DNA of 64,000 nt from Paenibacillus auburnensis (GCF_927798115.1 NZ_CAKMMG010000002.1:1-64000), one strand, 5' to 3'. Counted from the first letter of the stretch, positions 1 through 10,197 are shown. Numbers and translations: made by a program. The notes: a model not told the origin generated them from the sequence alone.

Positions 1-130
1 ACCATTAATACTTTTATGTGAAAATAACATTATATACAGGGTAAAATATCCATAAATTCAATATAAGCTTTCTCGAAACTTTGTGAGCTTAGTCTTTTTG
101 GCTAGATACGCCCCAAACATTTTGTTCCGG

Positions 131-162
131 AAATAAAAAAAGCAGCGCCTTTTGGCGCCGCG
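131..162 (-). terminator. Intrinsic terminator of the 127-aa membrane protein gene
   Basis: A GCGCC-TTTT-GGCGC hairpin is followed, in the minus direction, by a run of T (AAATAAAAAAA on the plus strand). It lies about 80 bases after the stop of the gene at 240-623. The remaining bases 1-130 are AT-rich and show no gene or clear signal. Confidence 0.65.
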
Positions 163-239
163 ATTAAAAACATTATAGTTTCAGACTGAACACATTAATT
201 AACATATCCTAAGAATAGTTGAATCAATATGTGTTATTT

Positions 240-623
240 TTAATTTTGCTCACTTATATATGCATAAATTATTATTGCTCCATACAAAAAAATAAAGAAA
301 AATGCAATAAGAAGTTTGTATAATACTGCTTTATTACGACCTGATTTTTTATAACCACCTATTAGAAAGAGCGGTATTCCAATAAATATACCAATAAAGG
401 GTATTGCCGCTATTACTCTGGATAAGTCGGTTAAAATCCCGAATTCTTCAATCATTTTGTAAGCTGCTGCAGCGATACATGAAAGTGAAAGCAAGATTAA
501 TCCCAAAATATACTCTTTCGGTTCGGTTGATGCATTCCTAACTACAAAAACGATTAAAATTATGAAAATAATTGCTACTATTGATACATAAATTGCCCAC
601 GGAGTATTAGTATAAAAACCCAT
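240..623 (-). CDS. Small four-helix membrane protein of unknown function
   Basis: A 127-residue protein made almost entirely of hydrophobic segments, at about residues 9-29, 38-58, 68-90 and 102-124. A short charged loop (STEPKEY) lies between helices 1 and 2, and a basic loop (GGYKKSGRNK) precedes the last helix. I recognise no family. The ATG follows a GGAGGAG sequence at a somewhat long spacing of about 12 bases. It is a single-gene unit with its own terminator, separated by about 180 bases of featureless sequence from dck. The region is more AT-rich than the neighbouring kinases, which may mean a recent arrival or simply a membrane-protein codon bias. No function can be inferred. Confidence 0.6.
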   Translation of the reverse strand: MGFYTNTPWAIYVSIVAIIFIILIVFVVRNASTEPKEYILGLILLSLSCIAAAAYKMIEEFGILTDLSRVIAAIPFIGIFIGIPLFLIGGYKKSGRNKAVLYKLLIAFFFIFLYGAIIIYAYISEQN

Positions 624-806
624 CTAAATAATACACTCCTCCAGCAGAAACTGTAAGACTTCCCGCTCTGCAAACACCACAACCTCAACTGGAGCTCAAG
701 TAAAATACTTCGCTTTACTTCCATCCCAGGAATGTTCATTGGTGGAACCAGGATAATCCGCAATAATATCATGAATAATCGAAGCGAGTAGTCATATAGA
801 AACTCT

Positions 807-1460
807 TTACTTCGTCACCGCGCTCCGGTTAATCGCCTTGCCTACCTGTCCCAAAATCGCCGACATTGAATCCTCATCATTCACATCGTAGTCATCAATA
901 TTCAGCCGCAGCACCGGGCAGGCGCTGAATTCGCCTATCCACTGGGAATAACGGCCGTGCATATGCTCCCAGTAGGAGACATCGGTCTGGATTTCCATTT
1001 CGCGTCCGCGTTCATTGATTCGGGTAAGGATCGACGGCAGGCTGCCTTCGATATAGATCAGCACGTCAGGATGCGGGAAATACGGCGTCATGACCATTGC
1101 CTCGTACAGACTGGTGTAGGTTTCATAGTCGGTCTTCGACATGGTGCCTTGATCAGCATGCATTTTGGCAAAAATCCCGGTGTCCTCATAGATCGAACGG
1201 TCCTGCACGAAGCCGCCGCCCAGCTCGAACATCTTCTTCTGCTCCTTGAAGCGTTCCGCAAGGAAATAAATCTGCAGATGGAAGCTCCATCTCTCAAAAT
1301 CATGGTAGAACTTCTCCAGGTATGGATTGTGGTCAACCTGCTCCAGTGATGTCTGGAAATTCAGACGCTTCGCGAGGGCTGCAGTCAGCGTCGATTTGCC
1401 GACTCCCACTGTTCCGGCTACAGTAATAATGGCATTGTCCGGGATATTGTATGTGTTCAT
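807..1460 (-). CDS. dck: Deoxyadenosine/deoxycytidine kinase
   Basis: Cytosolic salvage enzyme that phosphorylates deoxyadenosine and deoxycytidine to the monophosphates. The 217-residue sequence closely resembles Bacillus Dck as I recall it. It has a P-loop GTVGVGKST at residues 16-24, the substrate-site stretch EVDHNPYLEKF-like at about 41-52, and the catalytic DRS at 87-89. A LID-like arginine region lies near 150-160 (INERGREME). Length is normal for the family. The ATG overlaps the stop of the upstream dgk as ATGA (1457-1460), so the two are translationally coupled. This is the same dGK/dCK pair found in Bacillus. Confidence 0.93.
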   Translation of the reverse strand: MNTYNIPDNAIITVAGTVGVGKSTLTAALAKRLNFQTSLEQVDHNPYLEKFYHDFERWSFHLQIYFLAERFKEQKKMFELGGGFVQDRSIYEDTGIFAKMHADQGTMSKTDYETYTSLYEAMVMTPYFPHPDVLIYIEGSLPSILTRINERGREMEIQTDVSYWEHMHGRYSQWIGEFSACPVLRLNIDDYDVNDEDSMSAILGQVGKAINRSAVTK

Positions 1461-2080
1461 TTCATAAGCTCCTTTAGTTGTGCTGAGATTGCGGCGAAGT
1501 CTTCTTTATTCTCCACAAAATCAATCTGGTTCCCATCAATGGTCACAATGACTGTCGACGGCTCGCGGACAGCGAGTGAGGCCATAGCGTCATCATAATC
1601 TTCTATTAATTGCTGCATGTATGCAGGTGAAATTTCCTCTTCGAACGGGCGGCCGCGCTTGGCGATTCTCGCCATAAGGGTATCCAGATCCGCACGGATA
1701 TAAAGAATAATATCAGGCTTTGGCAGATCATCGGTCAATACATGGTAAATCTCGCGGTATTTGTCCCGCTTCGTTCCTTTCAGAGTACGCTCGCCAAAAA
1801 TCAGATTCTTATAAATATGATAATCGGAAATAACCGGTTTATCCTTATTTATGTACTCGTTCACGGTATCTTCAAGCTGCTTGTACCGGTTGCAGAGAAA
1901 GAACATTTCCAGCTGGAAGCTCCAGTCGTCCATATTCTGATAGAACTTGTCCAGATACGGATTCTCCTCCACAATTTCTTTAATCACCGGTAGCTGGAAT
2001 TCTTCAGCCAGCATCGTGGCGAGGGTTGTTTTGCCGGCCCCGATCGGGCCTTCAACTGCTATAAAGGGTGCATGTTTCAT
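1457..2080 (-). CDS. dgk: Deoxyguanosine kinase
   Basis: Salvage kinase for deoxyguanosine, partner of the adjacent dck. P-loop GPIGAGKTT is at residues 11-19, followed by the conserved EIVEENPYLDKFY and SFQLEMFFL segments that match Bacillus Dgk closely. I placed the start at the ATG ending at 2080 (MKHAPFIAVEG). A strong AGGAGG lies 12 bases upstream, and the longer reading (seven more codons) would run through that ribosome binding site. The protein is 207 residues, the usual family length. First gene of the dgk-dck operon, with a candidate promoter about 80 bases upstream. Confidence 0.93.
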   Translation of the reverse strand: MKHAPFIAVEGPIGAGKTTLATMLAEEFQLPVIKEIVEENPYLDKFYQNMDDWSFQLEMFFLCNRYKQLEDTVNEYINKDKPVISDYHIYKNLIFGERTLKGTKRDKYREIYHVLTDDLPKPDIILYIRADLDTLMARIAKRGRPFEEEISPAYMQQLIEDYDDAMASLAVREPSTVIVTIDGNQIDFVENKEDFAAISAQLKELMK

Positions 2081-2159
2081 TAACGCTGATTTCCTCCTCA
2101 AATACGGACCATGCCGGGTGAAGCTGCGAAATGTGTATCCTCAAAAAACAGACTCAATC

Positions 2160-2187
2160 ATTGTATCACAGGAGGCCTTTGCGTGAA
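2160..2187 (-). promoter_or_regulatory. Candidate sigma-A promoter of dgk-dck
   Basis: On the minus strand: TTCACG, a 16-base spacer, and TACAAT with an upstream TGA giving an extended -10. The transcript would start about 75 bases before dgk. Confidence 0.5.
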
Positions 2188-2218
2188 CGGTTGAATTTGA
2201 GAATTTTGTGCTGGTGAT

Positions 2219-2257
2219 ATAAAAAACCGTACCCGCTTAAGAATAAGCAGATACGGT
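2219..2257 (-). terminator. Intrinsic terminator after the giant SLH protein gene
   Basis: A long imperfect hairpin (ACCGTA...TACGGT outer stem, GCTTA/TAAGC inner stem, AGAA-type loop) is followed on the minus strand by TTTTTT. It starts about 20 bases after the stop at 2278. Confidence 0.8.
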
Positions 2258-2277
2258 CTATTGATTCTTACAGCAGC

Positions 2278-5200
2278 CTACTCTTCGAATTTACTGAGTA
2301 AACGCTTGAGTACTACTGCAGCCTGGGCGCGGGTGGTGATGCCTGCCGGCTCAAACCCGCTGTCTGTGATGCCTTTCATAATTTCATCGTTCAGAACCAT
2401 AGCTACATCTTTCTTCGCCCAGCTAGAAATCTTGCTGCTGTCTGAATATTGTCCGAGCAAGCCCAAGTCTGCCGCGGATGAATCTCCGGCGCCAAGCAGC
2501 GGATATGCCCGGCCAATCATGACAGCCATTTCTTCACGGGTAATCGTCTTGTTCGGGCCAAAGTGGTCATTGTCCCATCCCTTAACGAGACCTTTGGATA
2601 CTGCACTCTGTACAGCTTCACTGTACCAGGCAGATTGATTCACATCATCGAATACAGTACCGGCATTATTTGCATCTTCCGGAAGATTCAAGGCTCTCAC
2701 GAGCATAGCTGTGAACTCCGCCCGTGTTACCGGATCACCCGGTTTGAACGTTGATTCGGATGTACCGTTTACCAGCAATCGGCGGACCATCCAATCAATA
2801 TCCTCCTCTGCCCAGTGTCCGTCCGTATCATCAAACCGGCGATGTGGAATCGTCATTGCCGCATAAGGCCCTATGGTCTTAATATCGAACACCAAACCTG
2901 AATTCTTAGCATTCGGTTTACTCTTAACGTAAATCCATCGTGCAGTTGCCGTATCGAACCGGTAGATATCAACCCGCTCCGTTGTCTCCGTCAGATCTGC
3001 GAATTCACCCTGCAAAGCCTGTTTGACGGGAGCAAGTGGAGCATTTGCTGCCAGATCGCTACTGATCGTTTCAGCATGCACCATCACCGGGGAAGTAAGC
3101 ATCTTCATTCCTTTTCCCGGTTTGCGGGCTGCTTCGGCTGCAGCTGACGGTTCCCCTGTTTTTACAACAACTAACCTGTACTTTGCACCGTCTGCCAAAG
3201 ATGTCCCCTGAAGTGCTGCCGCCGCATTGACTCTCACATTCATGAGCACGGTTTTTACCAGCAATGTGGCCTTTGCATCTTTCAATTTCAGCATACCTTG
3301 GGCAGGGACTTGCAGGATAACCCCATCAGCCTGCTCTTTCAATTCAATATAGAGCTCCTTGGCCTTCTGGCCATCCTTTAAAGCTTCTGTTATTGCTTCT
3401 GTGCGGATATCGACGTATAGAGTCGTTTTACCATCAGGTGAGGTTTTTTTAGAAATTTCTGCACCTGCACCTACATCGAGTGGATCTTTCGGCTCCCCGC
3501 TTGGAGTAGACGTAGGGCTTACCGTTGGATTTGCCGTCGGCGTTGCAGTTGCACTCGCTGTCGGTGATGCACTAGCACTGGCTGTTGGCGATGCACTGGC
3601 ACTCGCTGTTGGCGACGCACTTGCACTCGCTGTCGGCGATGCGCTCGCACTCGCTGTCGGCGTTGGCGTAGGTGTCGCTGTTGGCGTTGCTGTCGGCGTC
3701 GGCGTAGGTGTCGCTGTTGGTGATGCTGTCGGCGTTGGCGTAGGTGTCGCTGTTGGTGATGCTGTCGGCGTCGGCGTAGGTTCGCCTCCACCGGCCAAAT
3801 TCACCTGAATTCGGTATGCTTTCACGGCCGTTCCGCTTCCCAGATCAACAGAGACTAGAAGGATTCCATCCTCTGGGATTGTTACCTTCTTGGCTAACCC
3901 GCTAATCGCCGGTTCCGAACCTATTTTTAGCTTCGCAGCCTCGTATACAGCTACTGCTGTAATCTCCAGTTCCTTGGTACCCGCAGGAAGCGTCAAACTA
4001 TACTCGGTTTGTGCCGGATCGAACGCCGGAGTGAGCGTCCCGCTTCCTACAGCCAAGTCACTCAGATTCGGATTCACATCTGGGGTTAAGGCTAAGGAAC
4101 CTTCTCCTGACGGATTTCCATCCTGATCCTTCACGGCACCCGCAAGTAATGTTAGCTGAGAGGCTTCCATCACAGTACCGCTGAGTGACAGCAGCAGCTC
4201 ATGGGATTCTACACTGCCTTGTTTGGTAGCCGTAACCGCCGAAGTGATGATGCCGGTGGTTCCATTCAGCATAAATTTCTCAGCATCCGCGATCGCTTGG
4301 ATAGGCTCATTATAGGTGATCCGGATCATCCGCCCGCCGCTTTCCATACTTGCTTTTACTGCTGTCGGACCTTCGACATCAAGCACTCTCATCGTAACCG
4401 GATGCGGACCGGTATCTTTATCCAGCATCATTGCATTTGCATAACTGCTGAAAGAGCTCTTTCCAAGCTTGACGCTGTATTTCCCTGCAACAGTCAAGTC
4501 AGTCTTAGGGATGAAGCGTACGGTCCGGGACAAGGATATACCAGGGTCGGCCGCACTTTTCTCCAGCTGAATAAACTCAGAAGTACCCTCCAGCTGATTT
4601 TGATCCTCCCCAGTAAAGATTACTGCACCCTTCGGTAATTCAGTCACCTTAAGATATTTGGTGAAGGTAATATCTACATAGCTTCCACCCTCATAAGTAA
4701 CCCCTTGTACGGAAGAAACTTGTGGTGCCGCCCTTGAGATCAGCCCCGCGTTTACTTCTGTATGCGGCGGTGGAACATCTAATTCTGTGCTGGACAGCGA
4801 TTCATAGCCTGCTTTGCTCCATACCACTTTCCACTTCCCAGGCGGTACGTCCCAGCCATATTTCCCGGCCTCATCCGTTAATTGCGGATTTACCTGTTCA
4901 TACTCTGCGGCATCCCAGACTTTCCACGCTCCGGAAGTTGTATCCTGGTAGAGCACCGTTGCGGTTACTCCTTCAAGCGGATTGCTCTCAACCGCTTCAT
5001 ACACGAAGCCGCTTGGGTCGTAAATCCACTTGGGACTGGCAACCTTCCTGCCTTTTTTCTTGTTTTTGACATCGTCCGGATCCTCTTTACACTCGTTGTA
5101 GCCTGAACCTACATTATCGATTTGTTCGTCGACATAGTTGTCGATCCTGTCACTTACAATACTTGTAACCTGACCTGCTACGAATCCGCCGATTCCGGTT

Positions 5201-8200
5201 AAGGCCATCACACCAGTCCCCGCACTCATTGCGGTTTTGGCCACTTCGCCGAGAATAACCGCGGCCAGCGCTTTACCGGCTTCTTTTGCCGTTGTCGGCA
5301 TTTCGTCCAGGCAATCCATACCGCTCGATTCCACGTTATGCATGATCTTGTTGATCTTACCGGCATACTCCATATAATCCTCGTATTGTCCCTTAATCTC
5401 ATCGATATTGCCCTTTACCTCGTCAACCTCTCCCTTAATTTCCATGAAATATTCAGCTGTATGCTCCCAGTTCTCCAGATTAGGAAGAGCACGGAGACTA
5501 CTCTTGCCGCTTAGGTTTCCTTGTGCCTGAGATAAGAGATTTCCAGGAATATAACCTCCAAGCTTAAGACTCATGGACGTTTCTGTCTCAGAAGTCTCAT
5601 ACGTCTTCTGTACGACAGGGACACCTGAGCGGCGGGCCAGTTCCTGCTCCTCCGTGGTTGGGATATATCCGGAGTCAGGATCGACAGTAATGGTATAGCT
5701 CATTCTGGCATCATTCAGCTGCGGAAACTTCAGAACCACTTCTCCGGAATATTTGCCATCCGCAAGTGCAAACTTCTTCATCGATACCACTTCAAAGTCT
5801 CTCATCTTCAGAGGCATTGATGCACGAATCTGCTCGATGTCCGGAAGACTTCCATCATAGGTGTGAGGGTGATTTTTAACATCATAATCCACATAAATAC
5901 CACCCAAAGCATTCTGAGATGTCGGTACAGTGGCACGGAACAAGCTGCCCTCCCTTACTGCTGGAATGGACTCTCCATCCTGGCCCTCCATGTACACTCT
6001 TACATTCTCTACTTGATCCGGCTGTGTAAACTCCAGATCGAACAGGAACGGATGCCCGGGGACGACGGTATAAGGAAGATCCGGAATATTCTTGCCGACT
6101 TCCACCGAAATCCATCTGCCGGCAGGGGCCTGGGAATAAGCCATTCGTACCAGCTGCGGCAGATTCACATCATACTCTGTATAGGCTTTTGCCGATTGTA
6201 ATTTCACTTGATTCATTTCGGTTTCAGCCCACAAGGCGTGCATACTCTGATTACCCATATCCACAAGAGTTGCGTTAACCTTCCAGATCCCCGAGGCGTT
6301 AGCAACCGCACCGCCAATCCGTACATCGGTGTCGTAGATATGGACCGTGCTTCCTGCCGGCGCATAACCGCTCAGTACGGTCTGCATGCGGGCATCCGAG
6401 ACACTTGACGGTGCATCCAGTGTAACTTTTGGCGTATCCAGATGTACTGTACCAATCGTCTCATCGATGCTCTCTGCATTCAGCCGTGCCTTAATTCTTG
6501 CAGCCGCAGATACACTCGCTGCATGAAAATCCGGGGAGACCTGCAGCTTATAGGTGACCGTACCACTGCTTCCTTTGGGGAGATTACCAAGCGGTACACG
6601 TAATTCACCTTCTTCTAGAGTGGCTGCTCCTGCCCCGCCTGTTACAGCCATGTTCCCGAGGGAATCGGTAACAAGTGCCATGCCATCCGGAATCCCAAGC
6701 AGGAGATAAGCCTCCTCTGCAGTCGTTGCCGCATCGTTCCGGTATGACGCCTTCATCACAATTGTACTGCCGGGGATTGCCCGGGCAGGCTGTGCAGTCA
6801 AGTAATTTCCGGATTGATTCATAAAATAACTGGACGGGCTAAAGGTAATCGTGCCCAGCTTCTTGATCTGATTCTCCTCGACGGTAAACTCGACGGTTGC
6901 ATATTCGTATTTATTCTTGTAGTTTACGTCACGGATGATTTTGAGAATATCCATCCGGAAGGTTCCGCCTTTGGGGACATTCACGTTGAAAGGATGACTT
7001 TGGAAATTGGCATCCCCGGCGGAAGCAGCCCATCGCTTGCCTCCATTAGGGGTGATTTCATAAATAGAAGCGCTGTACATGATATTACGCCCCGTCTCTA
7101 CCTCACCTTGGATCCGGGCTCCTTTTTCCTCCAGGCGAACCTCTACATTGGCATTCGAATTCTCATCCATAACCGCAGTGCCGCAAGCACTCACGTACGC
7201 ATAAATGCTTCCTTCCACGCAAGCCTCTACTGTGTTGCCCGGCTGCCCGCCAAGTGTAACAGAATTCGAAAAGTAGGTTTTAATCCATGCGCCACTCGGC
7301 TTAACGGATACCGTAGACAGGAAGAATTCATCATTCATATTGAGCGGCCCGATCCATTCTGTATCCAGTGCTTTTTTATAAATATTTAGGTTGACCACAT
7401 ACTTCTCTGGCTGTTTCATAGGAATCTCCATAGTAGTCGTAGCCTCAGCCTTCACATTGGCCTTCAGCAGCCCGGAGCTGAGCTGGTATTGAGACTGAAT
7501 AGCTTCCAGAGTCGCTTCACCTGCATACAAATCCAGCCTCACTTTGCCGTCAAAACTGGTACGCCCGCTGGTGACAATCGGCTTACCTTTGTAATTCTGG
7601 GTGGCAATAACGATAGAATCATATACCGGCTTGTTCTCCGGATCCCTTACCGTCACCTCCAGCTTCCCGCGGTCAGGGGATATGAGATTCACCAGTAATT
7701 CATTATCCCCTTTATCCAGCGTGATACTTAAGGGTGTACCCGGTGCAAGCTCATATTCAAAATCACTCAGATCCAGCTCAGCAGTCACCATCTGATTCTG
7801 TAAAAGCCCCCCGTGCCACCCGGTTGCCCCATCAACTCCGGTTGCAAGAGTGTCTACCAGCTGATGCTCAGAATCCCACAGGCTAACCGGGATATCAGGA
7901 ACAGGCTTACCGTAGGAATCAAGCACCTTTACACGAAGCTGTGCAGGCAGCGTAACCGGTACCTGGAGGGAGGAAGTTCTTCCGGGTTCAATGATTATCC
8001 CTTCCAGCTGGGCCATTTCATACTGGTAATCCGGAGTATAGAGGATGATCTTCGTTTCCTCATCAGGCCGCAGACCCTCAATCAGCTCCGGCTTATCCCC
8101 GCTCAGTGTGAAGGCTCTTACTTCGGTATCTGATTGCAGGATCGTAAGAATAGAGCCCTGCAGTTCCTCCGGCGGAACACCGGTAAACGCTACATCCAGA

Positions 8201-10197
8201 CTTCCTCCAACAGCCAGAGGCAGGTCTTCCGCTTCCATCTCCTCTACCTGTCCTTCGCCGGTCAGAATCAGCTTCATACCGGTAAGCTCTGTCACTTGCG
8301 GCGACAATTGAAAAGATCCGGTGTATAATCCCGGTCCCCCCGGTACTTCAGTCAATAGAAGAGATGCCGATTTCTCGACTTGATCATCTCCCTTCCATTC
8401 CTTGTAAGTCCATTCCACTTTCGCTTCACGGCCCGCTGCCCCCTGGGCATACAGCTGAATCGTGCTTCCCTGCTCCAGCGGACCCCAATCGCTGCCGCGG
8501 TCGCCTACCCAGTCGAAGTATAGAGACTCCTCGGGAGGATTTTCTCCACCTTCCCTAATCCATGTATAGGAGGGGCCTCCCATACTCATATGGTATCGGG
8601 TGTTAATGGCTTCCACCTGGATCAGATCTTCGTCATTTGTCCCTTGGGGTACATCGGTCAGCGTATATGTTGTCTCGTCGGCAGCCGGTATATAAGCAGT
8701 GCGCGCTCCGTTTACATATAGGGCATAACCTGTAACACCTTCAGGATCAGAAGCCTCAGGCCAGCTAACGGTAATATGATCCTTCCCGATATCTGTTGCC
8801 TCAAGACTGCTTCCTTCCGGCCATAGTGGTGCCGTACCGTTGGTAGCCACAAAATAATCAAAGGATTCAAACTCCACATCCCCTACATGCTCCATGTAAG
8901 AGGATAAGAAGGTAACCGTTGATCCGCCATCTCCAACCGTTGGGCGCAGCAATGACGTGCCAAGCTTTATAGCGGATGCCGGAAAGGCAATCTTCGCCGA
9001 GCTTAGATCCTGGATACCCGCTACATAGCCCTCTGCAGAACCCGAAGCATTACCCTGATTCACTTCATAGGCCACATAAGCACCATCCCGGCTGATGGAA
9101 GGATACCTGCTGTTTCCGGTATGCTCGCTCCCGTCTTCCTGATAGGAGACTCTCCGGAAGCTGTCATCAGTATGGTCAAAGACATAGATATCGTCTTTAC
9201 CGTTCTCATCACCGGGTGCAAGATCCGACCGGTATGTTGTGAACGCCACATAACGGCCGTCACCGCTGAGGGACGGCGATCTTCCCTGAGTCACCCGCTC
9301 GACCGTTCCATCTGCCAGGCTGTACAGATAGATACATTCTGTACCGACATAATCCTCCTGGGAGGTTAATTTAGCCTTGGAGACAAATGCAATAGCATTT
9401 CCATCTCCGCTTATAGATGGGGCCCAGCTGTCAGTGTTCAGGCCTTCCTCCAGCGGTATACTCACCCGCTTCAGCTTGTTCCCGTCGTTTCCCATCCGGT
9501 CAAAGAGGTACACGTCCCTCTCCTCATCCGTATCCTGAGGGATCAGCTTGGCATCGGAATCAAAAGCCACGTACCGTCCATCCGAACTGATGGAGACATA
9601 TTCCCCGTCGTCGTATCTGATATCGTTGGGACCGCTAACCTCGTTCACGGTCTCCAGCTGACCCGTCTGTCTGTCATACAGATACACCTTGGTGATTCCG
9701 CTGACCACGTCTTCACCATAGCTGTACACGATATACCGGGCATCAGGCGTCATATCGAAATAAATCACGCTTCCCGTGCTGTCCGGTGTCGGGACAAGCT
9801 GGAATTCAGCCGTACTCCGGTCCTGGATATAAACGACCTTTCGTCCAGAACCTTTGTCATCATCCAGTGCGTACGTTGTAAAAGCCATATACCTCTCATC
9901 CGAGCTCAGCTTGGTGAGCGGCATATCAAATGTAGGATACATGAAGGACATAAACCCGCGGTTCAGTCTGCTGAGCAGATTCCATGACGCAGGAGTACCC
10001 GCCCTAACCGATGGCAGCAATTCCTTGATCCCGTCAGCATCATATACGGTTTCAGTAACAGAAGGTGGTGAAGCCGCCAGGCTGTCAGCCGTACTAGATG
10101 CAGCCGCTGCGCCAGGCATTGCTGCTGTGATCAGCATACTGAATGCCAACAGAGCAGCGAGCTTCTCCTTTATAGCTCTGGTAAATCTGATTTGCAT
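2278..10197 (-). CDS. Giant secreted SLH-anchored beta-propeller protein
   Basis: A 2639-residue exported cell-surface protein. It starts with a basic n-region and hydrophobic core ending near AAAASS (about residues 1-34). Next come about seven PD40/TolB-like propeller blades (about 85-450; repeated motifs such as SSDGRYVAFDS and SGDGRYVAFTT) and an FN3-like domain (about 465-555). Several carboxypeptidase-regulatory-like beta domains and a DUF11-like stretch (near 1190-1290) follow. A heptad-like segment (EVDEVKGNIDEIKGQ) precedes a Gly/Ala-rich hydrophobic stretch near 1640-1675. Near the C-terminus are a cadherin-like beta-sandwich (about 2045-2135), a Thr-Pro/Ala-Ser linker (about 2138-2224), a beta domain and three SLH repeats (about 2450-2639). 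SLH repeats bind pyruvylated secondary wall polymer, so the protein should sit on the wall. ATG has GGAGGG at 9 bases. Second gene of an operon with the gene at 10228-11604. Ligand unknown. Confidence 0.88.
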   Translation of the reverse strand: MQIRFTRAIKEKLAALLAFSMLITAAMPGAAAASSTADSLAASPPSVTETVYDADGIKELLPSVRAGTPASWNLLSRLNRGFMSFMYPTFDMPLTKLSSDERYMAFTTYALDDDKGSGRKVVYIQDRSTAEFQLVPTPDSTGSVIYFDMTPDARYIVYSYGEDVVSGITKVYLYDRQTGQLETVNEVSGPNDIRYDDGEYVSISSDGRYVAFDSDAKLIPQDTDEERDVYLFDRMGNDGNKLKRVSIPLEEGLNTDSWAPSISGDGNAIAFVSKAKLTSQEDYVGTECIYLYSLADGTVERVTQGRSPSLSGDGRYVAFTTYRSDLAPGDENGKDDIYVFDHTDDSFRRVSYQEDGSEHTGNSRYPSISRDGAYVAYEVNQGNASGSAEGYVAGIQDLSSAKIAFPASAIKLGTSLLRPTVGDGGSTVTFLSSYMEHVGDVEFESFDYFVATNGTAPLWPEGSSLEATDIGKDHITVSWPEASDPEGVTGYALYVNGARTAYIPAADETTYTLTDVPQGTNDEDLIQVEAINTRYHMSMGGPSYTWIREGGENPPEESLYFDWVGDRGSDWGPLEQGSTIQLYAQGAAGREAKVEWTYKEWKGDDQVEKSASLLLTEVPGGPGLYTGSFQLSPQVTELTGMKLILTGEGQVEEMEAEDLPLAVGGSLDVAFTGVPPEELQGSILTILQSDTEVRAFTLSGDKPELIEGLRPDEETKIILYTPDYQYEMAQLEGIIIEPGRTSSLQVPVTLPAQLRVKVLDSYGKPVPDIPVSLWDSEHQLVDTLATGVDGATGWHGGLLQNQMVTAELDLSDFEYELAPGTPLSITLDKGDNELLVNLISPDRGKLEVTVRDPENKPVYDSIVIATQNYKGKPIVTSGRTSFDGKVRLDLYAGEATLEAIQSQYQLSSGLLKANVKAEATTTMEIPMKQPEKYVVNLNIYKKALDTEWIGPLNMNDEFFLSTVSVKPSGAWIKTYFSNSVTLGGQPGNTVEACVEGSIYAYVSACGTAVMDENSNANVEVRLEEKGARIQGEVETGRNIMYSASIYEITPNGGKRWAASAGDANFQSHPFNVNVPKGGTFRMDILKIIRDVNYKNKYEYATVEFTVEENQIKKLGTITFSPSSYFMNQSGNYLTAQPARAIPGSTIVMKASYRNDAATTAEEAYLLLGIPDGMALVTDSLGNMAVTGGAGAATLEEGELRVPLGNLPKGSSGTVTYKLQVSPDFHAASVSAAARIKARLNAESIDETIGTVHLDTPKVTLDAPSSVSDARMQTVLSGYAPAGSTVHIYDTDVRIGGAVANASGIWKVNATLVDMGNQSMHALWAETEMNQVKLQSAKAYTEYDVNLPQLVRMAYSQAPAGRWISVEVGKNIPDLPYTVVPGHPFLFDLEFTQPDQVENVRVYMEGQDGESIPAVREGSLFRATVPTSQNALGGIYVDYDVKNHPHTYDGSLPDIEQIRASMPLKMRDFEVVSMKKFALADGKYSGEVVLKFPQLNDARMSYTITVDPDSGYIPTTEEQELARRSGVPVVQKTYETSETETSMSLKLGGYIPGNLLSQAQGNLSGKSSLRALPNLENWEHTAEYFMEIKGEVDEVKGNIDEIKGQYEDYMEYAGKINKIMHNVESSGMDCLDEMPTTAKEAGKALAAVILGEVAKTAMSAGTGVMALTGIGGFVAGQVTSIVSDRIDNYVDEQIDNVGSGYNECKEDPDDVKNKKKGRKVASPKWIYDPSGFVYEAVESNPLEGVTATVLYQDTTSGAWKVWDAAEYEQVNPQLTDEAGKYGWDVPPGKWKVVWSKAGYESLSSTELDVPPPHTEVNAGLISRAAPQVSSVQGVTYEGGSYVDITFTKYLKVTELPKGAVIFTGEDQNQLEGTSEFIQLEKSAADPGISLSRTVRFIPKTDLTVAGKYSVKLGKSSFSSYANAMMLDKDTGPHPVTMRVLDVEGPTAVKASMESGGRMIRITYNEPIQAIADAEKFMLNGTTGIITSAVTATKQGSVESHELLLSLSGTVMEASQLTLLAGAVKDQDGNPSGEGSLALTPDVNPNLSDLAVGSGTLTPAFDPAQTEYSLTLPAGTKELEITAVAVYEAAKLKIGSEPAISGLAKKVTIPEDGILLVSVDLGSGTAVKAYRIQVNLAGGGEPTPTPTASPTATPTPTPTASPTATPTPTPTATPTATPTPTPTASASASPTASASASPTASASASPTASASASPTASATATPTANPTVSPTSTPSGEPKDPLDVGAGAEISKKTSPDGKTTLYVDIRTEAITEALKDGQKAKELYIELKEQADGVILQVPAQGMLKLKDAKATLLVKTVLMNVRVNAAAALQGTSLADGAKYRLVVVKTGEPSAAAEAARKPGKGMKMLTSPVMVHAETISSDLAANAPLAPVKQALQGEFADLTETTERVDIYRFDTATARWIYVKSKPNAKNSGLVFDIKTIGPYAAMTIPHRRFDDTDGHWAEEDIDWMVRRLLVNGTSESTFKPGDPVTRAEFTAMLVRALNLPEDANNAGTVFDDVNQSAWYSEAVQSAVSKGLVKGWDNDHFGPNKTITREEMAVMIGRAYPLLGAGDSSAADLGLLGQYSDSSKISSWAKKDVAMVLNDEIMKGITDSGFEPAGITTRAQAAVVLKRLLSKFEE
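3526..3783 (-). repeat. In-frame tandem repeat coding a PT/AS-rich linker
   Basis: Direct tandem DNA repeats in the coding strand give a low-complexity linker of two unit types: a TPTPTPTASPTA-like 12-residue (36-base) unit and an ASASASPT 8-residue (24-base) unit. Both are multiples of three, so copy-number change would keep the frame. The regularity also produces long spurious reading frames in the other frames. Confidence 0.85.

Noticed and set aside
578..772. 64-codon frame upstream of the small membrane protein
   Set aside because: Overlaps that gene in another frame with no ribosome site or recognisable content.
3359..3808. Long open frames of Val/Gly-rich or Arg/Gln-rich protein on either strand
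   Set aside because: They are alternative readings of the tandem repeat coding the Thr-Pro/Ala-Ser linker.
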